Of a DNA stretch of 6,682 nucleotides, positions 1 through 6,650 are shown piece by piece; position 1 is the stretch's first letter; each line of letters begins with the position of its first letter. The DNA comes from an uncultured Capnocytophaga sp. GTDB taxonomy: Bacteria > Bacteroidota > Bacteroidia > Flavobacteriales > Flavobacteriaceae. The translations under genes were made by a program, and so were the position numbers. Location: contig CAJPPS010000081.1 of assembly GCA_905372595.1 (NCBI GenBank), forward strand, positions 1 to 6,682, written 5' to 3'. The notes beneath the pieces are model-generated. The model was given only the letters and a program-made list of their open reading frames with translations. It had not been told where the DNA came from and searched no databases.

Positions 1-15
1 TTGTAATTATTTTCG

Positions 16-23
16 TACCTTTG
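16..23 (+). promoter_or_regulatory. Candidate -7 box upstream of map
   Basis: The bases TACCTTTG match the Bacteroidota -7 consensus TAnnTTTG exactly and lie 23 bases before the map start codon, so a transcript would carry a leader of roughly 15-20 bases. The partner -33 element (TTTG or TTG) should lie about 19-21 bases upstream and is therefore outside the window. The TTG at positions 1-3 is only 12 bases away, too close to serve. The call rests on one motif and its position. Confidence 0.55.
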
Positions 24-46
24 CAAGGCAGTAGAAGCATTAAAAA

Positions 47-853
47 ATGATAAAACCGAAGACAAGAGAGCAGATAGAAATAATGTATGAGAGTGCTCAG
101 GTAGTTTCTCGTACCTTGGGGATGCTCGCCAAAGAAATAAAGCCAGGGGTAACCACTCTTTATCTGGATAAGCTAGCAGAGGAATATATTCGTTCGCAGG
201 ATGCAAAACCGGGTTTTTTAGGGCTTTATGGCTTTCCTAATACCCTTTGTATGAGTCCGAATGCCCAAGTGGTACACGGAATTCCTAATAATAAACCCTT
301 GCAGGAAGGAGATATTATCTCTGTGGATTGTGGAGCCCTTAAGAACGGCTATTATGGAGATCACGCTTATACTTTTCCTGTAGGTGAGGTCAGCGAGGAG
401 GTAGCTCAGCTCTTGAGAGTTACCAAGGAATCTTTATATATAGGCATACGAGAATTCAAGCAAGGCAATAGAGTAGAGGATGTTGGCTATGCCATACAGA
501 GCTATTGTGAGAGCTATGGTTATGGTGTTGTACGTGAATTGGTAGGACACGGAGTAGGTACCAAAATGCACGAAGACCCCGAGATGCCGAATTATGGGAA
601 AAGAGGTCGAGGTAAGAAGTTTGTCGAAGGAATGGTGGTGGCTATTGAACCAATGATTAATATGGGCACGAAAAATATTAATCAGCTCCGTGATGGCTGG
701 ACAATTCTTACCCGAGATGGGAAGCCCTCAGCACATTTTGAGCACGATGTAGCCCTCATAGATGGTAAGCCAAGGCTTCTTTCTACCTTCAAATATATCT
801 ATGAAGCTTTAGGAATAGAATCTAACGAAGAAGAGGAATTTTTGTATAAGTAA
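47..853 (+). CDS. map: Type I methionine aminopeptidase
   Basis: This 268-residue cytosolic metalloprotease removes the initiator methionine from new proteins whose second residue is small. The pita-bread fold signature is complete. The five metal ligands by family alignment are D94 (in VDCG), D105 (GDHAYTF), H168 (GHGVG), E201 (AIEPM) and E232 (FEHD). The substrate-side histidines are H77 (VVHGIP) and H175 (MHEDP). It is slightly longer at the C-terminus than the 264-residue E. coli enzyme and has an acidic EEEE tail at 261-264. It lacks the N-terminal zinc-finger extension of eukaryotic type I enzymes. The ATG at 47 follows a short A-rich leader and a -7 box. The next gene overlaps the stop by one base, so the two are probably one transcript. 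The identification is secure. Confidence 0.97.
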   Translation: MIKPKTREQIEIMYESAQVVSRTLGMLAKEIKPGVTTLYLDKLAEEYIRSQDAKPGFLGLYGFPNTLCMSPNAQVVHGIPNNKPLQEGDIISVDCGALKNGYYGDHAYTFPVGEVSEEVAQLLRVTKESLYIGIREFKQGNRVEDVGYAIQSYCESYGYGVVRELVGHGVGTKMHEDPEMPNYGKRGRGKKFVEGMVVAIEPMINMGTKNINQLRDGWTILTRDGKPSAHFEHDVALIDGKPRLLSTFKYIYEALGIESNEEEEFLYK

Positions 854-1614
854 TGCAGCTGATAAAAACAGTTCTTAATGCCTTTCCCCGTCCTTGGCTT
901 ATCCGTGCTAGCTATTGGGTGCGTCCTCTCTTAGTCTATTATTATAAAGGGAATGCTTATACTGATCCTATTGATGGGCGTAGCTTTCGTACATTTTTAC
1001 CCTATGGATATGGGAAAGTACGGGAAAATGTGCTTTCACCTTCTACTTTATCCTTGGAGAGGCATCGCCTCTTATGGCTTTATCTGCAGAGAAAGACAGA
1101 TTTTTTTAAGGCATCTTTGCGAGTGCTACATATAGCTCCAGAGCAGGCTTTTTATAGAAAATTTAAAGAACAGACAAATCTACAATATATTACCTCAGAC
1201 TTATATTCTCCTTTAGCAGATGTAAAGGCGGATATTTGTGATTTACCTTTTGAGGACGAGCAGTTTGATGTTATTTTCTGTAATCACGTGCTGGAACACA
1301 TTCCAGATGATACTCAAGCGATGCGAGAACTCTATAGGGTACTTAGCAAAGGAGGCTGGGGAATCTTTCAGGTGCCTCAAGAGCTAGAACGGGCAGAAAC
1401 TTTCTCGGATGATACTATTACAGATCCTAAAGAACGGGCTCGTATCTTTGGACAATATGACCACGTGCGCATCTATGGGAAGGATTATTTTGATAAACTT
1501 CGTTCTATAGGTTTTGAGGTAATCCCAACTCCTTGTAGGGAAATAGCCTCTGAAGAGGAAATCAAAAAATATCGATTGGTAGCAGAAGAAATACTCCCTA
1601 TTGTAAGGAAATAG
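853..1614 (+). CDS. Class I SAM-dependent methyltransferase (Methyltransf_11-like), substrate unknown
   Basis: The ATG overlaps the map stop codon (TAATG), which points to translational coupling. The protein has 253 residues. Residues about 90-176 carry a Rossmann-type methyltransferase core: strand 1 and motif I as VLHIAPE (91-97), an acidic residue after strand 2 (D116), ADICDLPF (126-133), FDVIFCNHVLEHI (138-150), and RVLSKGGWGIFQVP (162-175). Motif I is HIAPE rather than the classic DxGxGxG, a variant I associate with a family that often has a zinc-ribbon-like N-terminus. Here the positions where I would expect the two CxxC pairs read DPID (38-41) and SPST (62-65), while the following SLERHRLLWLYL (67-78) is intact. 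A hydrophobic and basic stretch at 10-33 may touch the membrane. The substrate cannot be inferred from sequence. The class call is firm; protein, lipid, quinone or small-molecule targets remain open. Confidence 0.85.
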   Translation: MQLIKTVLNAFPRPWLIRASYWVRPLLVYYYKGNAYTDPIDGRSFRTFLPYGYGKVRENVLSPSTLSLERHRLLWLYLQRKTDFFKASLRVLHIAPEQAFYRKFKEQTNLQYITSDLYSPLADVKADICDLPFEDEQFDVIFCNHVLEHIPDDTQAMRELYRVLSKGGWGIFQVPQELERAETFSDDTITDPKERARIFGQYDHVRIYGKDYFDKLRSIGFEVIPTPCREIASEEEIKKYRLVAEEILPIVRK

Positions 1615-1631
1615 CACCTTAGCAATAGGGA
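1595..1631. terminator. Bidirectional hairpin terminator between convergent units
   Basis: Left arm 1595-1608 (TCCCTATTGTAAGG) pairs with right arm 1617-1631 (CCTTAGCAATAGGGA): nine base pairs, a single bulged G at 1622, then five more pairs closing an eight-base loop. The methyltransferase stop codon at 1612-1614 lies in the loop, so the left arm also encodes the last residues. The hairpin sits between the plus-strand methyltransferase and the minus-strand transporter that ends at 1668. The run after the hairpin on the minus strand is T-rich (GTATTTCTTCT); the plus-strand side has only a short T run (AAGTTTATC). It therefore looks a better terminator for the transporter transcript than for the methyltransferase transcript. 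Confidence 0.65.
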
Positions 1632-1667
1632 AGTTTATCAAAACTATAACAAAAACAACTTCTTAAC

Positions 1668-3347
1668 TTATAGGAAGAAAACAATCAGTAATTGAGCCAC
1701 CATAATACGCATAAAGGTAGTTAGAGGATATACACTTGCATAGGTAAGGGCAGGCACATCTGAACCTGTGATATCATTGGCAAAGGCAAGTGCAGGAGGG
1801 TCTGTAGAGGCACCTGATAGAAGCCCACAAGTCTCCAAATAATTGAGTTTTCCTTGAGAACGAGAGATAAAAGCTGTGACTAATAAAGGAACCAGCGTAA
1901 TAATAGCTCCAAGTCCCATCCAGAGAAGCCCATCTCCTTCAGTAATGGTTCGGATAAAATTCTTTCCAGCATCTAAGCCTACACTGGCTAAAAAGAGTAC
2001 TATTCCTATTTCACGAATCATTAGGTTAGCACTCTGTGATACATAATGGGTTACTGAAAAGCGTCCTCCATAACGACTGATAAGAATTGCCACAATCAGA
2101 GGACCTCCAGCAAGACCTAATTTTACAGGAACAGGAATACCAGGTATATGGAAAGGAATGCTTCCTACTAAAACCCCCAAGGTAATTCCTAGGAAAAGTT
2201 CTGCAATGTGAGGGGTACTGAGTCGTTTTTTGGAATTACCAAACTCTTTAGTAGCCTCTTTAATATGTTCCTCATTTCCTACGACAGTGATAGTATCTCC
2301 AAATTGAAGCTTTGTATCGGCAGTGGGGATAAATTCAATTCCAGCCCTATATACACGAGTAACTGTAACTCCAAAACGCCCATAGATGTTCATCTCGGAT
2401 AGTTTCTTAGTGTAAGCTTCTTTTTGAGTTACATTGATACGACGGGAGATAAATTTTTTCTCACTGGTAGCTTCAGGGAAGTATTCTTCAGTTCGGACTT
2501 CAGCTCCTATAAGGTTACTGAGTTTTTCACTATGTTGCTTATCTACTACAAAAAGAATAATATCACCTTTTTCTAGAATTATATGTTCATTAGCGAGTAT
2601 AACTTCTTCATTTTTAAAGATTCTAGAGCAAATAAAATCAAAATCCAAAGTCTGATGAATAGTATTTACTTTCTTACCGAAAAGAGCTGGATTTTCAAGC
2701 TTAAAGGCTATACGTACAATGGAGGAGTGTTCTCCACGGTGCTTGAAGCTATGTAGGCGTTTTTCGGCTTCAATGTTAATCTTCAGAAAAGCTTTCATAA
2801 CTAGCATAACAATGATAATTCCTAACACCCCGAAAGGATAAGCAACGGCGTATCCTGTGGAGAGTACGGCATCGGTACCTTCTAGAGTGGTCAAATCATT
2901 TAGGGTAGCTTGAGCGGCTCCTAACCCAGGTGTATTGGTAACAGCTCCAGACATAATCCCAACCATTGTTGCCATATCAATCCCTGTGAGGTAGTGGATG
3001 CTAATAACAGTAAGCACACATAGAACTACTGAGAGTATAGCCAAAGCATTGAGCTTAATTCCTTCTCTTTGAAAAGAGGCAAAAAAACCAGGACCTACTT
3101 GCAAACCGATTGTATAGACAAAGAGAATCAGCCCGAATTCTTTTACAAAGTGTTGTACGTGTCCATTTACTGTAAAGCCAAAATGAGAGGCTGTTATTCC
3201 GGCAAAAAGAACACAGGCAATTCCAAAAGATACACCGAAAATACGTATCTTTCCGAGAGCTACTCCTATGGCAATGACAATGCTGTAGATGATTACAGTA
3301 TAGGCTACACTCTCGTGATCATTCATTAACTTCAGAAACCAGTCCAT
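1668..3347 (-). CDS. YidE/AspT-family transporter with two RCK_C domains
   Basis: This 559-residue integral membrane protein has the architecture of the aspartate:alanine exchanger (AAE) family, which includes AspT and E. coli YidE and YbjL. Two homologous membrane halves, about 12-190 and 378-559, flank a soluble centre. The half-repeat is visible as ILFVYTIGLQVGPGFF (74-89) against VLFLASVGLDAGKNFI (450-465), SGAVTNTPGLGAAQ (133-146) against SGASTDPPALAFAN (511-524), and YAVAYPFG (166-173) against YASVYPLT (536-543). The centre holds two RCK_C (TrkA-C) domains, about 208-285 and 298-372, each with a GDxI..V strand (261-267, 350-355). The length matches YidE and YbjL at about 550-560. The substrate is unknown: AspT exchanges aspartate for alanine, but most members are uncharacterised. 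It lies 50 bases downstream of pdxA on the same strand with no promoter visible between them, so it is probably cotranscribed. Confidence 0.9.
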   Translation of the reverse strand: MDWFLKLMNDHESVAYTVIIYSIVIAIGVALGKIRIFGVSFGIACVLFAGITASHFGFTVNGHVQHFVKEFGLILFVYTIGLQVGPGFFASFQREGIKLNALAILSVVLCVLTVISIHYLTGIDMATMVGIMSGAVTNTPGLGAAQATLNDLTTLEGTDAVLSTGYAVAYPFGVLGIIIVMLVMKAFLKINIEAEKRLHSFKHRGEHSSIVRIAFKLENPALFGKKVNTIHQTLDFDFICSRIFKNEEVILANEHIILEKGDIILFVVDKQHSEKLSNLIGAEVRTEEYFPEATSEKKFISRRINVTQKEAYTKKLSEMNIYGRFGVTVTRVYRAGIEFIPTADTKLQFGDTITVVGNEEHIKEATKEFGNSKKRLSTPHIAELFLGITLGVLVGSIPFHIPGIPVPVKLGLAGGPLIVAILISRYGGRFSVTHYVSQSANLMIREIGIVLFLASVGLDAGKNFIRTITEGDGLLWMGLGAIITLVPLLVTAFISRSQGKLNYLETCGLLSGASTDPPALAFANDITGSDVPALTYASVYPLTTFMRIMVAQLLIVFFL

Positions 3348-3397
3348 AAACTAATGAGTTGTCAGTTTGTAAGTAGATATTTCTTTTTAAATGATAA

Positions 3398-4468
3398 TTA
3401 TTCTTCTTTTTCTTTAGAAAGAAATCCTTTTTCTAGAGAGCTGGCATCTAGTGCGTTAGCAACAAGTTCTTGGTTTTCCTTACGTTTTCTATAGATATCA
3501 ACTGCCATATATACAGCCTCTCTGAAAGAACTTTCGTCAGCAATTCCTTTGCCTGCAATCCCATAGGCGGTTCCGTGATCTGGAGAAGTACGTACCTTGG
3601 AGAGTCCTGCAGTGAAATTTACGCCTTTTCCAAAAGACATTATCTTGAAAGGAATCAGCCCTTGGTCGTGATAGGGAGCTATAACTCCATCAAAATGCTT
3701 ATAATCAGCTACAAAGAAGCTATCAGCACTATAAGTACCAAAGACTAAAATTCCCTCTTTGTAGAGCTTTTCAATTACAGGATGAATAATTTTTGCTTCT
3801 TCATTCCCAATTACACCTTGGTCTCCGCAGTGAGGATTGAGTCCTAATACAGCTATTTTAGGGCGAATAATGCCGAAATCCATACGCAGAGAAGCTTCCA
3901 TTAGGCGTATTTTCTTTTCTACAAGTTCAGGAGTAAGGCTTTTGGCAACCTCCTTTAAAGGGAGATGGTCGGTAAGTAAACCTACACGTACTTCATCAGA
4001 AACCATAAACATAAGGCTTTCCCCTTCTAGTTCTTGAGCTAGATAGTCCGTATGTCCTGGAAAGTGAAAGCTTTCAGATTGGATATTCTTTTTATCAATA
4101 GGAGCTGTAACAAGTACATCTACAAAGTTCTCTTTCAGAGCACCAACGGCAGCTGTAAGGGATTCCAAGGCACACTTGCCACTCTCTGGCGTGGGAGTTC
4201 CCAGCTGTATTGTAGGAAGCTCTTTCCAGATATTCATTACATTGATTTTGTGATCAATGATAGCACTTAATTGAACAATGCCATTATACGAGAATTCTAA
4301 GTTAAGCTGTTTTTTAATAAAAGCAACTACTTTATTAGAGGCAAAGAGCACAGGGGTACAGAATTCGAGCATTCTCTCATCGGCAAAAGTCTTCAGAATT
4401 ACTTCTAATCCTACTCCATTGAGGTCTCCTACTGAAATCCCTATACGAATATTTGTTTTTTCGGTCAT
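3398..4468 (-). CDS. pdxA: 4-hydroxythreonine-4-phosphate dehydrogenase
   Basis: PdxA oxidises 4-phosphohydroxy-L-threonine using NAD. PdxJ then condenses the product with deoxyxylulose 5-phosphate to pyridoxine 5'-phosphate in the DXP-dependent vitamin B6 pathway. The 356-residue protein carries the family signatures: GDLNGVG (14-20), VTAPIDK (120-126), FPGHTDYLA (136-144) with substrate-contacting H139 and T140, LLTDHLP (164-170), LGLNPHCGDQG (208-218), and VIAPYHDQGLIPFK (262-275). The three metal ligands by homology to the E. coli enzyme are H168, H213 and H267. Length is a little above the usual 330 or so, owing to short insertions and a charged C-terminal tail (KEKEE). It is the first gene of a minus-strand unit starting in the 71-base region shared with riboflavin synthase. 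Its start is supported by the T-E-K-x-N-I-R-I-G-I-S-V-G-D opening, typical of the family N-terminus. Confidence 0.96.
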   Translation of the reverse strand: MTEKTNIRIGISVGDLNGVGLEVILKTFADERMLEFCTPVLFASNKVVAFIKKQLNLEFSYNGIVQLSAIIDHKINVMNIWKELPTIQLGTPTPESGKCALESLTAAVGALKENFVDVLVTAPIDKKNIQSESFHFPGHTDYLAQELEGESLMFMVSDEVRVGLLTDHLPLKEVAKSLTPELVEKKIRLMEASLRMDFGIIRPKIAVLGLNPHCGDQGVIGNEEAKIIHPVIEKLYKEGILVFGTYSADSFFVADYKHFDGVIAPYHDQGLIPFKIMSFGKGVNFTAGLSKVRTSPDHGTAYGIAGKGIADESSFREAVYMAVDIYRKRKENQELVANALDASSLEKGFLSKEKEE

Positions 4469-4483
4469 TTTTTATTTAATTTG
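4452..4483 (+). promoter_or_regulatory. Candidate promoter for riboflavin synthase, inside the 5' end of pdxA
   Basis: TTTG at 4452-4455 is followed after 20 bases by TTAATTTG at 4476-4483, one mismatch from the Bacteroidota consensus TTTG-N(19-21)-TAnnTTTG. Transcription would begin near 4489-4492, giving a leader of about 50 bases before the ATG at 4540. The -33 element lies inside the first codons of pdxA on the other strand. The TT-for-TA mismatch at the -7 box is the main doubt. Confidence 0.4.
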
Positions 4484-4517
4484 CATCGCATTTCAGTGCG
4501 TGCGATTGGAGGTGCAA
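4481..4517. promoter_or_regulatory. Dyad in the pdxA/riboflavin synthase divergent region, possible operator
   Basis: ATCGCA (4485-4490) and TGCGAT (4501-4506) form a perfect six-base inverted repeat with a ten-base spacer. Outer arms TTGCA (4481-4485) and TGCAA (4513-4517) also pair, leaving extra unpaired bases on the right side. TGCG occurs twice in a row (4497-4504), allowing an alternative pairing with CGCA at 4487-4490. The dyad covers the predicted start points of both divergent transcripts. It could bind a regulator or fold in the pdxA leader RNA. The outer arms partly coincide with the two -7 boxes, so some of the symmetry may come from them. Confidence 0.4.
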
Positions 4518-4522
4518 AAATA
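4515..4522 (-). promoter_or_regulatory. Candidate -7 box for the pdxA unit
   Basis: On the minus strand these bases read TATTTTTG, a perfect match to TAnnTTTG. Transcription would start around 4506-4509, about 40 bases before the pdxA ATG at 4468. No clear TTTG or TTG lies at the expected distance upstream. The best candidate is TGTG (minus strand, 4548-4545) with a 22-base spacer, inside the riboflavin synthase gene, and it is weak. Confidence 0.5.
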
Positions 4523-4539
4523 CATAAATTTATTGAATA

Positions 4540-5139
4540 ATGTTCACAGGAATTGTTGAAAAAATTGGTCGTGTGGCAAAAATTTCTTCCCAAGAGAAGA
4601 ACTGTCACTTTTTTATAGAAAGTGAGCTTGCCTCTGAGCTTAAGATAGACCAGAGTGTGGCACACAATGGGGTATGCCTTACTGTAGTAGGTATTGAAAA
4701 TAATACGTATGAAGTGGTTGCTATAGATGAAACCCTCCAAAAGACCGCCTTAGGTACTTGGCAGGTAGGGGATAAGGTCAATCTGGAACGCGCTATGAAG
4801 CTCGGTGACCGTTTGGATGGGCATATTGTACAAGGGCACGTGGATCAAACGGGCATTTGCCATTCCATAGAGGATGCTCAGGGAAGTCGTATTTTTACTT
4901 TTCATTATGATTCTTCTTTGGGGAATATGACCATCGAAAAAGGCTCTATCACTGTCAATGGGGTGAGCCTTACCGTAGTAAATTCTCAAAAAGGAGCCTT
5001 TTCAGTGGCTATAATCCCTTATACTTATGAGCATACTTGTTTCCATACTCTTAAGGTGGGAGATAAGGTCAATTTGGAATTTGACGTCATAGGTAAGTAT
5101 GTCTTGGCTAAGGTAAATGCATTAGAAATCAGGGGCTAA
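4540..5139 (+). CDS. ribE: Riboflavin synthase, alpha chain
   Basis: This enzyme dismutates two 6,7-dimethyl-8-ribityllumazine molecules to riboflavin and a pyrimidine product, the last step of vitamin B2 synthesis. The 199-residue protein has two lumazine-binding repeats, about 1-95 and 96-190. Paired elements include VAHNGVCLTVV (40-50) with ITVNGVSLTVV (137-147), and VGDKVNLE twice (76-83, 173-180). The start is fixed by the conserved MFTGIVE, since Phe2 belongs to the active site. Residues matching functional positions of the E. coli enzyme are S39, C46 (E. coli C48) and H100 (E. coli H102). The C-terminus is shorter than in E. coli (213 residues) and ends soon after DVIGKYVLAK, as is common. 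The gene is divergent from pdxA and leads a plus-strand cluster, with the next start only five bases after its stop. The symbol ribE follows Gram-negative usage (E. coli ribC/ribE). Confidence 0.97.
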   Translation: MFTGIVEKIGRVAKISSQEKNCHFFIESELASELKIDQSVAHNGVCLTVVGIENNTYEVVAIDETLQKTALGTWQVGDKVNLERAMKLGDRLDGHIVQGHVDQTGICHSIEDAQGSRIFTFHYDSSLGNMTIEKGSITVNGVSLTVVNSQKGAFSVAIIPYTYEHTCFHTLKVGDKVNLEFDVIGKYVLAKVNALEIRG

Positions 5140-5144
5140 GAACT

Positions 5145-5831
5145 ATGAAAAGAAAACTTACACTGTTTTTTCTTTTATTTTCATTGACAGCTGTTGCACA
5201 GGAGGGCTTCTATGTAGGGTTAGGAATAGGAGCGGGGCTTCCTTTGGGAGAAAACCGGACAACAGGGGTGATGATTACTCCTATTTCGCTTTTACTTCAG
5301 GATAAAGGAATTGAGAATAGCCTTACAATCTTAGCTGGATTTCAGATAGCTACCAAAAACAAATATCCAGCTCTCTATCAGCGACCTACAGGTACTTATA
5401 AGCTCCCTCCTGGGGAATTTACTCCTGTGCCTGAGTATGAATATTTTACTTCTAACAAGAATGCTCTTTCAGGAGGATATGTACTTTTGGAATATGAAAG
5501 ATACCTCTTAGGAGCCGATGATTACCAGTTAGGAGCTTTGCTTTCTTTGGGTATTGGTAATGTTACCTTCTCTCCCAAAGATGATTTTCTAAAGGATAGA
5601 AAGGATATAGATAAAAATCAGAAAAATCAAGCAATTTTAGCTATAGGACTGCAGAATACTTTCTATTTTAATAGAGGAATGGCTCAGTTAAGCCTTCAGT
5701 ATGGGTTACAAAACCCAACAATTGAGAATAGAACACCTTCTTTAAGAGGAAATTACCTTATTTTGCGATTATCTTTCTCAAGTTTATGGTTTAATTCACT
5801 TTTGATGGAGGATATAGAGGAACTATTTTAG
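5145..5831 (+). CDS. Exported protein, probable outer-membrane beta-barrel, function unknown
   Basis: I do not recognise a named family. The 228-residue protein begins with a clear signal peptide: MKRK, a hydrophobic core at 5-15, and a likely AVA/QE cleavage after residue 18. The mature part starts with GFYVGLGIGAGLPLG (21-35), typical of the first strand of small Bacteroidota outer-membrane barrels. Further alternating strand-like segments are SLTILAGFQIAT (59-70), GGYVLLEYERYLL (110-122), YQLGALLSLGIGNVTF (127-142), QAILAIGLQNTFYF (162-175), AQLSLQYGLQ (180-189) and NYLILRLSFSSLWF (203-216). An acidic tail (MEDIEELF) follows, so the barrel would not end exactly at the last strand. A charged loop rich in K and D lies at 145-162. 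It starts five bases after the riboflavin synthase stop, with AGGGG at 5131-5135 as a possible ribosome site, so cotranscription is likely. No ligand or partner can be named. Confidence 0.75.
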   Translation: MKRKLTLFFLLFSLTAVAQEGFYVGLGIGAGLPLGENRTTGVMITPISLLLQDKGIENSLTILAGFQIATKNKYPALYQRPTGTYKLPPGEFTPVPEYEYFTSNKNALSGGYVLLEYERYLLGADDYQLGALLSLGIGNVTFSPKDDFLKDRKDIDKNQKNQAILAIGLQNTFYFNRGMAQLSLQYGLQNPTIENRTPSLRGNYLILRLSFSSLWFNSLLMEDIEELF

Positions 5832-5853
5832 AAAAATGTAAAAATAAAAAACA

Positions 5854-6636
5854 ATGACAAATCAAATTCCCCGAGACTGGAACGTCTACCGGAGCTGGCT
5901 TGACGATGATCCTGCCGTATTTCGATTGAACTTAGCCCTTGATAAAGTAGCTCCTATACAGGGCTTCTCCTACTGTGTCAGGATTACAGTAGAACTAAAA
6001 AATCCTGATGAACGAGGTTTCTCCACCGATGAGGAACGTCCTACCATTTATGCTATAGAGGACAAAATATTCCGTCCCTTAGAGTCCGATAAGGATATAT
6101 TGGTAGCGGTGCTTACTGCGCGGGGTGAAGTTACTTGGTATTTTTATTCACAAGCACCTGAGCACCTGCAAGAGCGATTGAGTGCCAGCTGGGATAGCGA
6201 GTTTGGTTACTCCTATCAGGTGGAGTGTTCTGAGGATAAGCAATGGAATTTCTTCTTGAAGGGTTTGTATCCTAATATTTATGAAAAGCAGACCATCTAT
6301 AATCGTGAGATTCTTTCCGCTTGTGAGAAATATGGCGACCAAGTAGAGGTGCCACGCCCTATAGAGCATTGGCTCTATTTTGATACTGAGCAGGATATGC
6401 TCAACGCTATAGAAAAAGCAGCAGCTTTAGGCTTTACTGTGTATAGTAGTAAAAAAGTAGTGCCAGAAGAGGGCAAGGAGCAGCAAGAAGATTTGGGCTA
6501 TTGTCTTATTCTCTCCAAGGAAAATACGCCAGTCCAAATAGATGGAGATACTTGGGACTTGATAGATATCGCCTTAGATACTCACGGTAATTATGATGGC
6601 TGGGAAACCATTTTAGTAAAAGAAAAAACAAATTAA
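5854..6636 (+). CDS. DUF695 and RraB-like two-domain protein
   Basis: This 260-residue protein has no signal peptide and is probably cytosolic. Residues about 8-140 resemble DUF695: an N-terminal W-x-x-Y (9-12), then FRLNLAL (23-29), VAVLTARGEVTWYFY (84-98) and WNFFLKGLYPN (131-141). Residues about 148-255 resemble RraB, the regulator of RNase E activity: RPIEHWLYFD (168-177), a helix DMLNAIEKAAALGF (181-194), an acidic loop around 203-213, and the closing GNYDGWET (245-252), close to the GEYDGWGT end of RraB. In E. coli RraB binds RNase E and lowers its activity. Whether this version binds the Bacteroidota RNase E/G is unknown. It follows the barrel gene by 22 A-rich bases and precedes another start by 14, so it belongs to the same gene string. 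The domain calls come from recognition, not a profile search. Confidence 0.8.
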   Translation: MTNQIPRDWNVYRSWLDDDPAVFRLNLALDKVAPIQGFSYCVRITVELKNPDERGFSTDEERPTIYAIEDKIFRPLESDKDILVAVLTARGEVTWYFYSQAPEHLQERLSASWDSEFGYSYQVECSEDKQWNFFLKGLYPNIYEKQTIYNREILSACEKYGDQVEVPRPIEHWLYFDTEQDMLNAIEKAAALGFTVYSSKKVVPEEGKEQQEDLGYCLILSKENTPVQIDGDTWDLIDIALDTHGNYDGWETILVKEKTN

Positions 6637-6650
6637 TTATACCAAATCAA

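Noticed and set aside
1..3. TTG at the window edge as the -33 element for the map promoter
   Set aside because: Only 12 bases separate it from the -7 box, whereas Bacteroidota promoters need about 19-21.
3348..3397. Short inverted bits (AACT/AGTT) between pdxA and the transporter, considered as a terminator or operator
   Set aside because: Four-base arms in AT-rich DNA are expected by chance, and no T-run or promoter match accompanies them.
4278..4559. Plus-strand reading frame opposite the 5' part of pdxA, running into the intergenic region
   Set aside because: It is antisense to well-supported pdxA coding sequence, and its low-complexity translation looks like an ordinary shadow.
4465..4740. 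A 91-codon minus-strand reading frame across the start of riboflavin synthase
   Set aside because: It overlaps riboflavin synthase, whose MFTGIVE start and catalytic residues are clear, and its translation shows no recognisable domain.
4768..5083. Two near-identical DNA stretches around 4768-4787 and 5060-5079 (both contain GATAAGGTCAAT)
   Set aside because: They encode VGDKVNLE in each of the two lumazine-binding repeats, so the similarity is the known internal duplication of riboflavin synthase.
6148..6369. Minus-strand reading frame inside the DUF695-RraB gene
   Set aside because: It lies wholly inside a gene with domain support on the other strand and has no start-site signal or recognisable motif.
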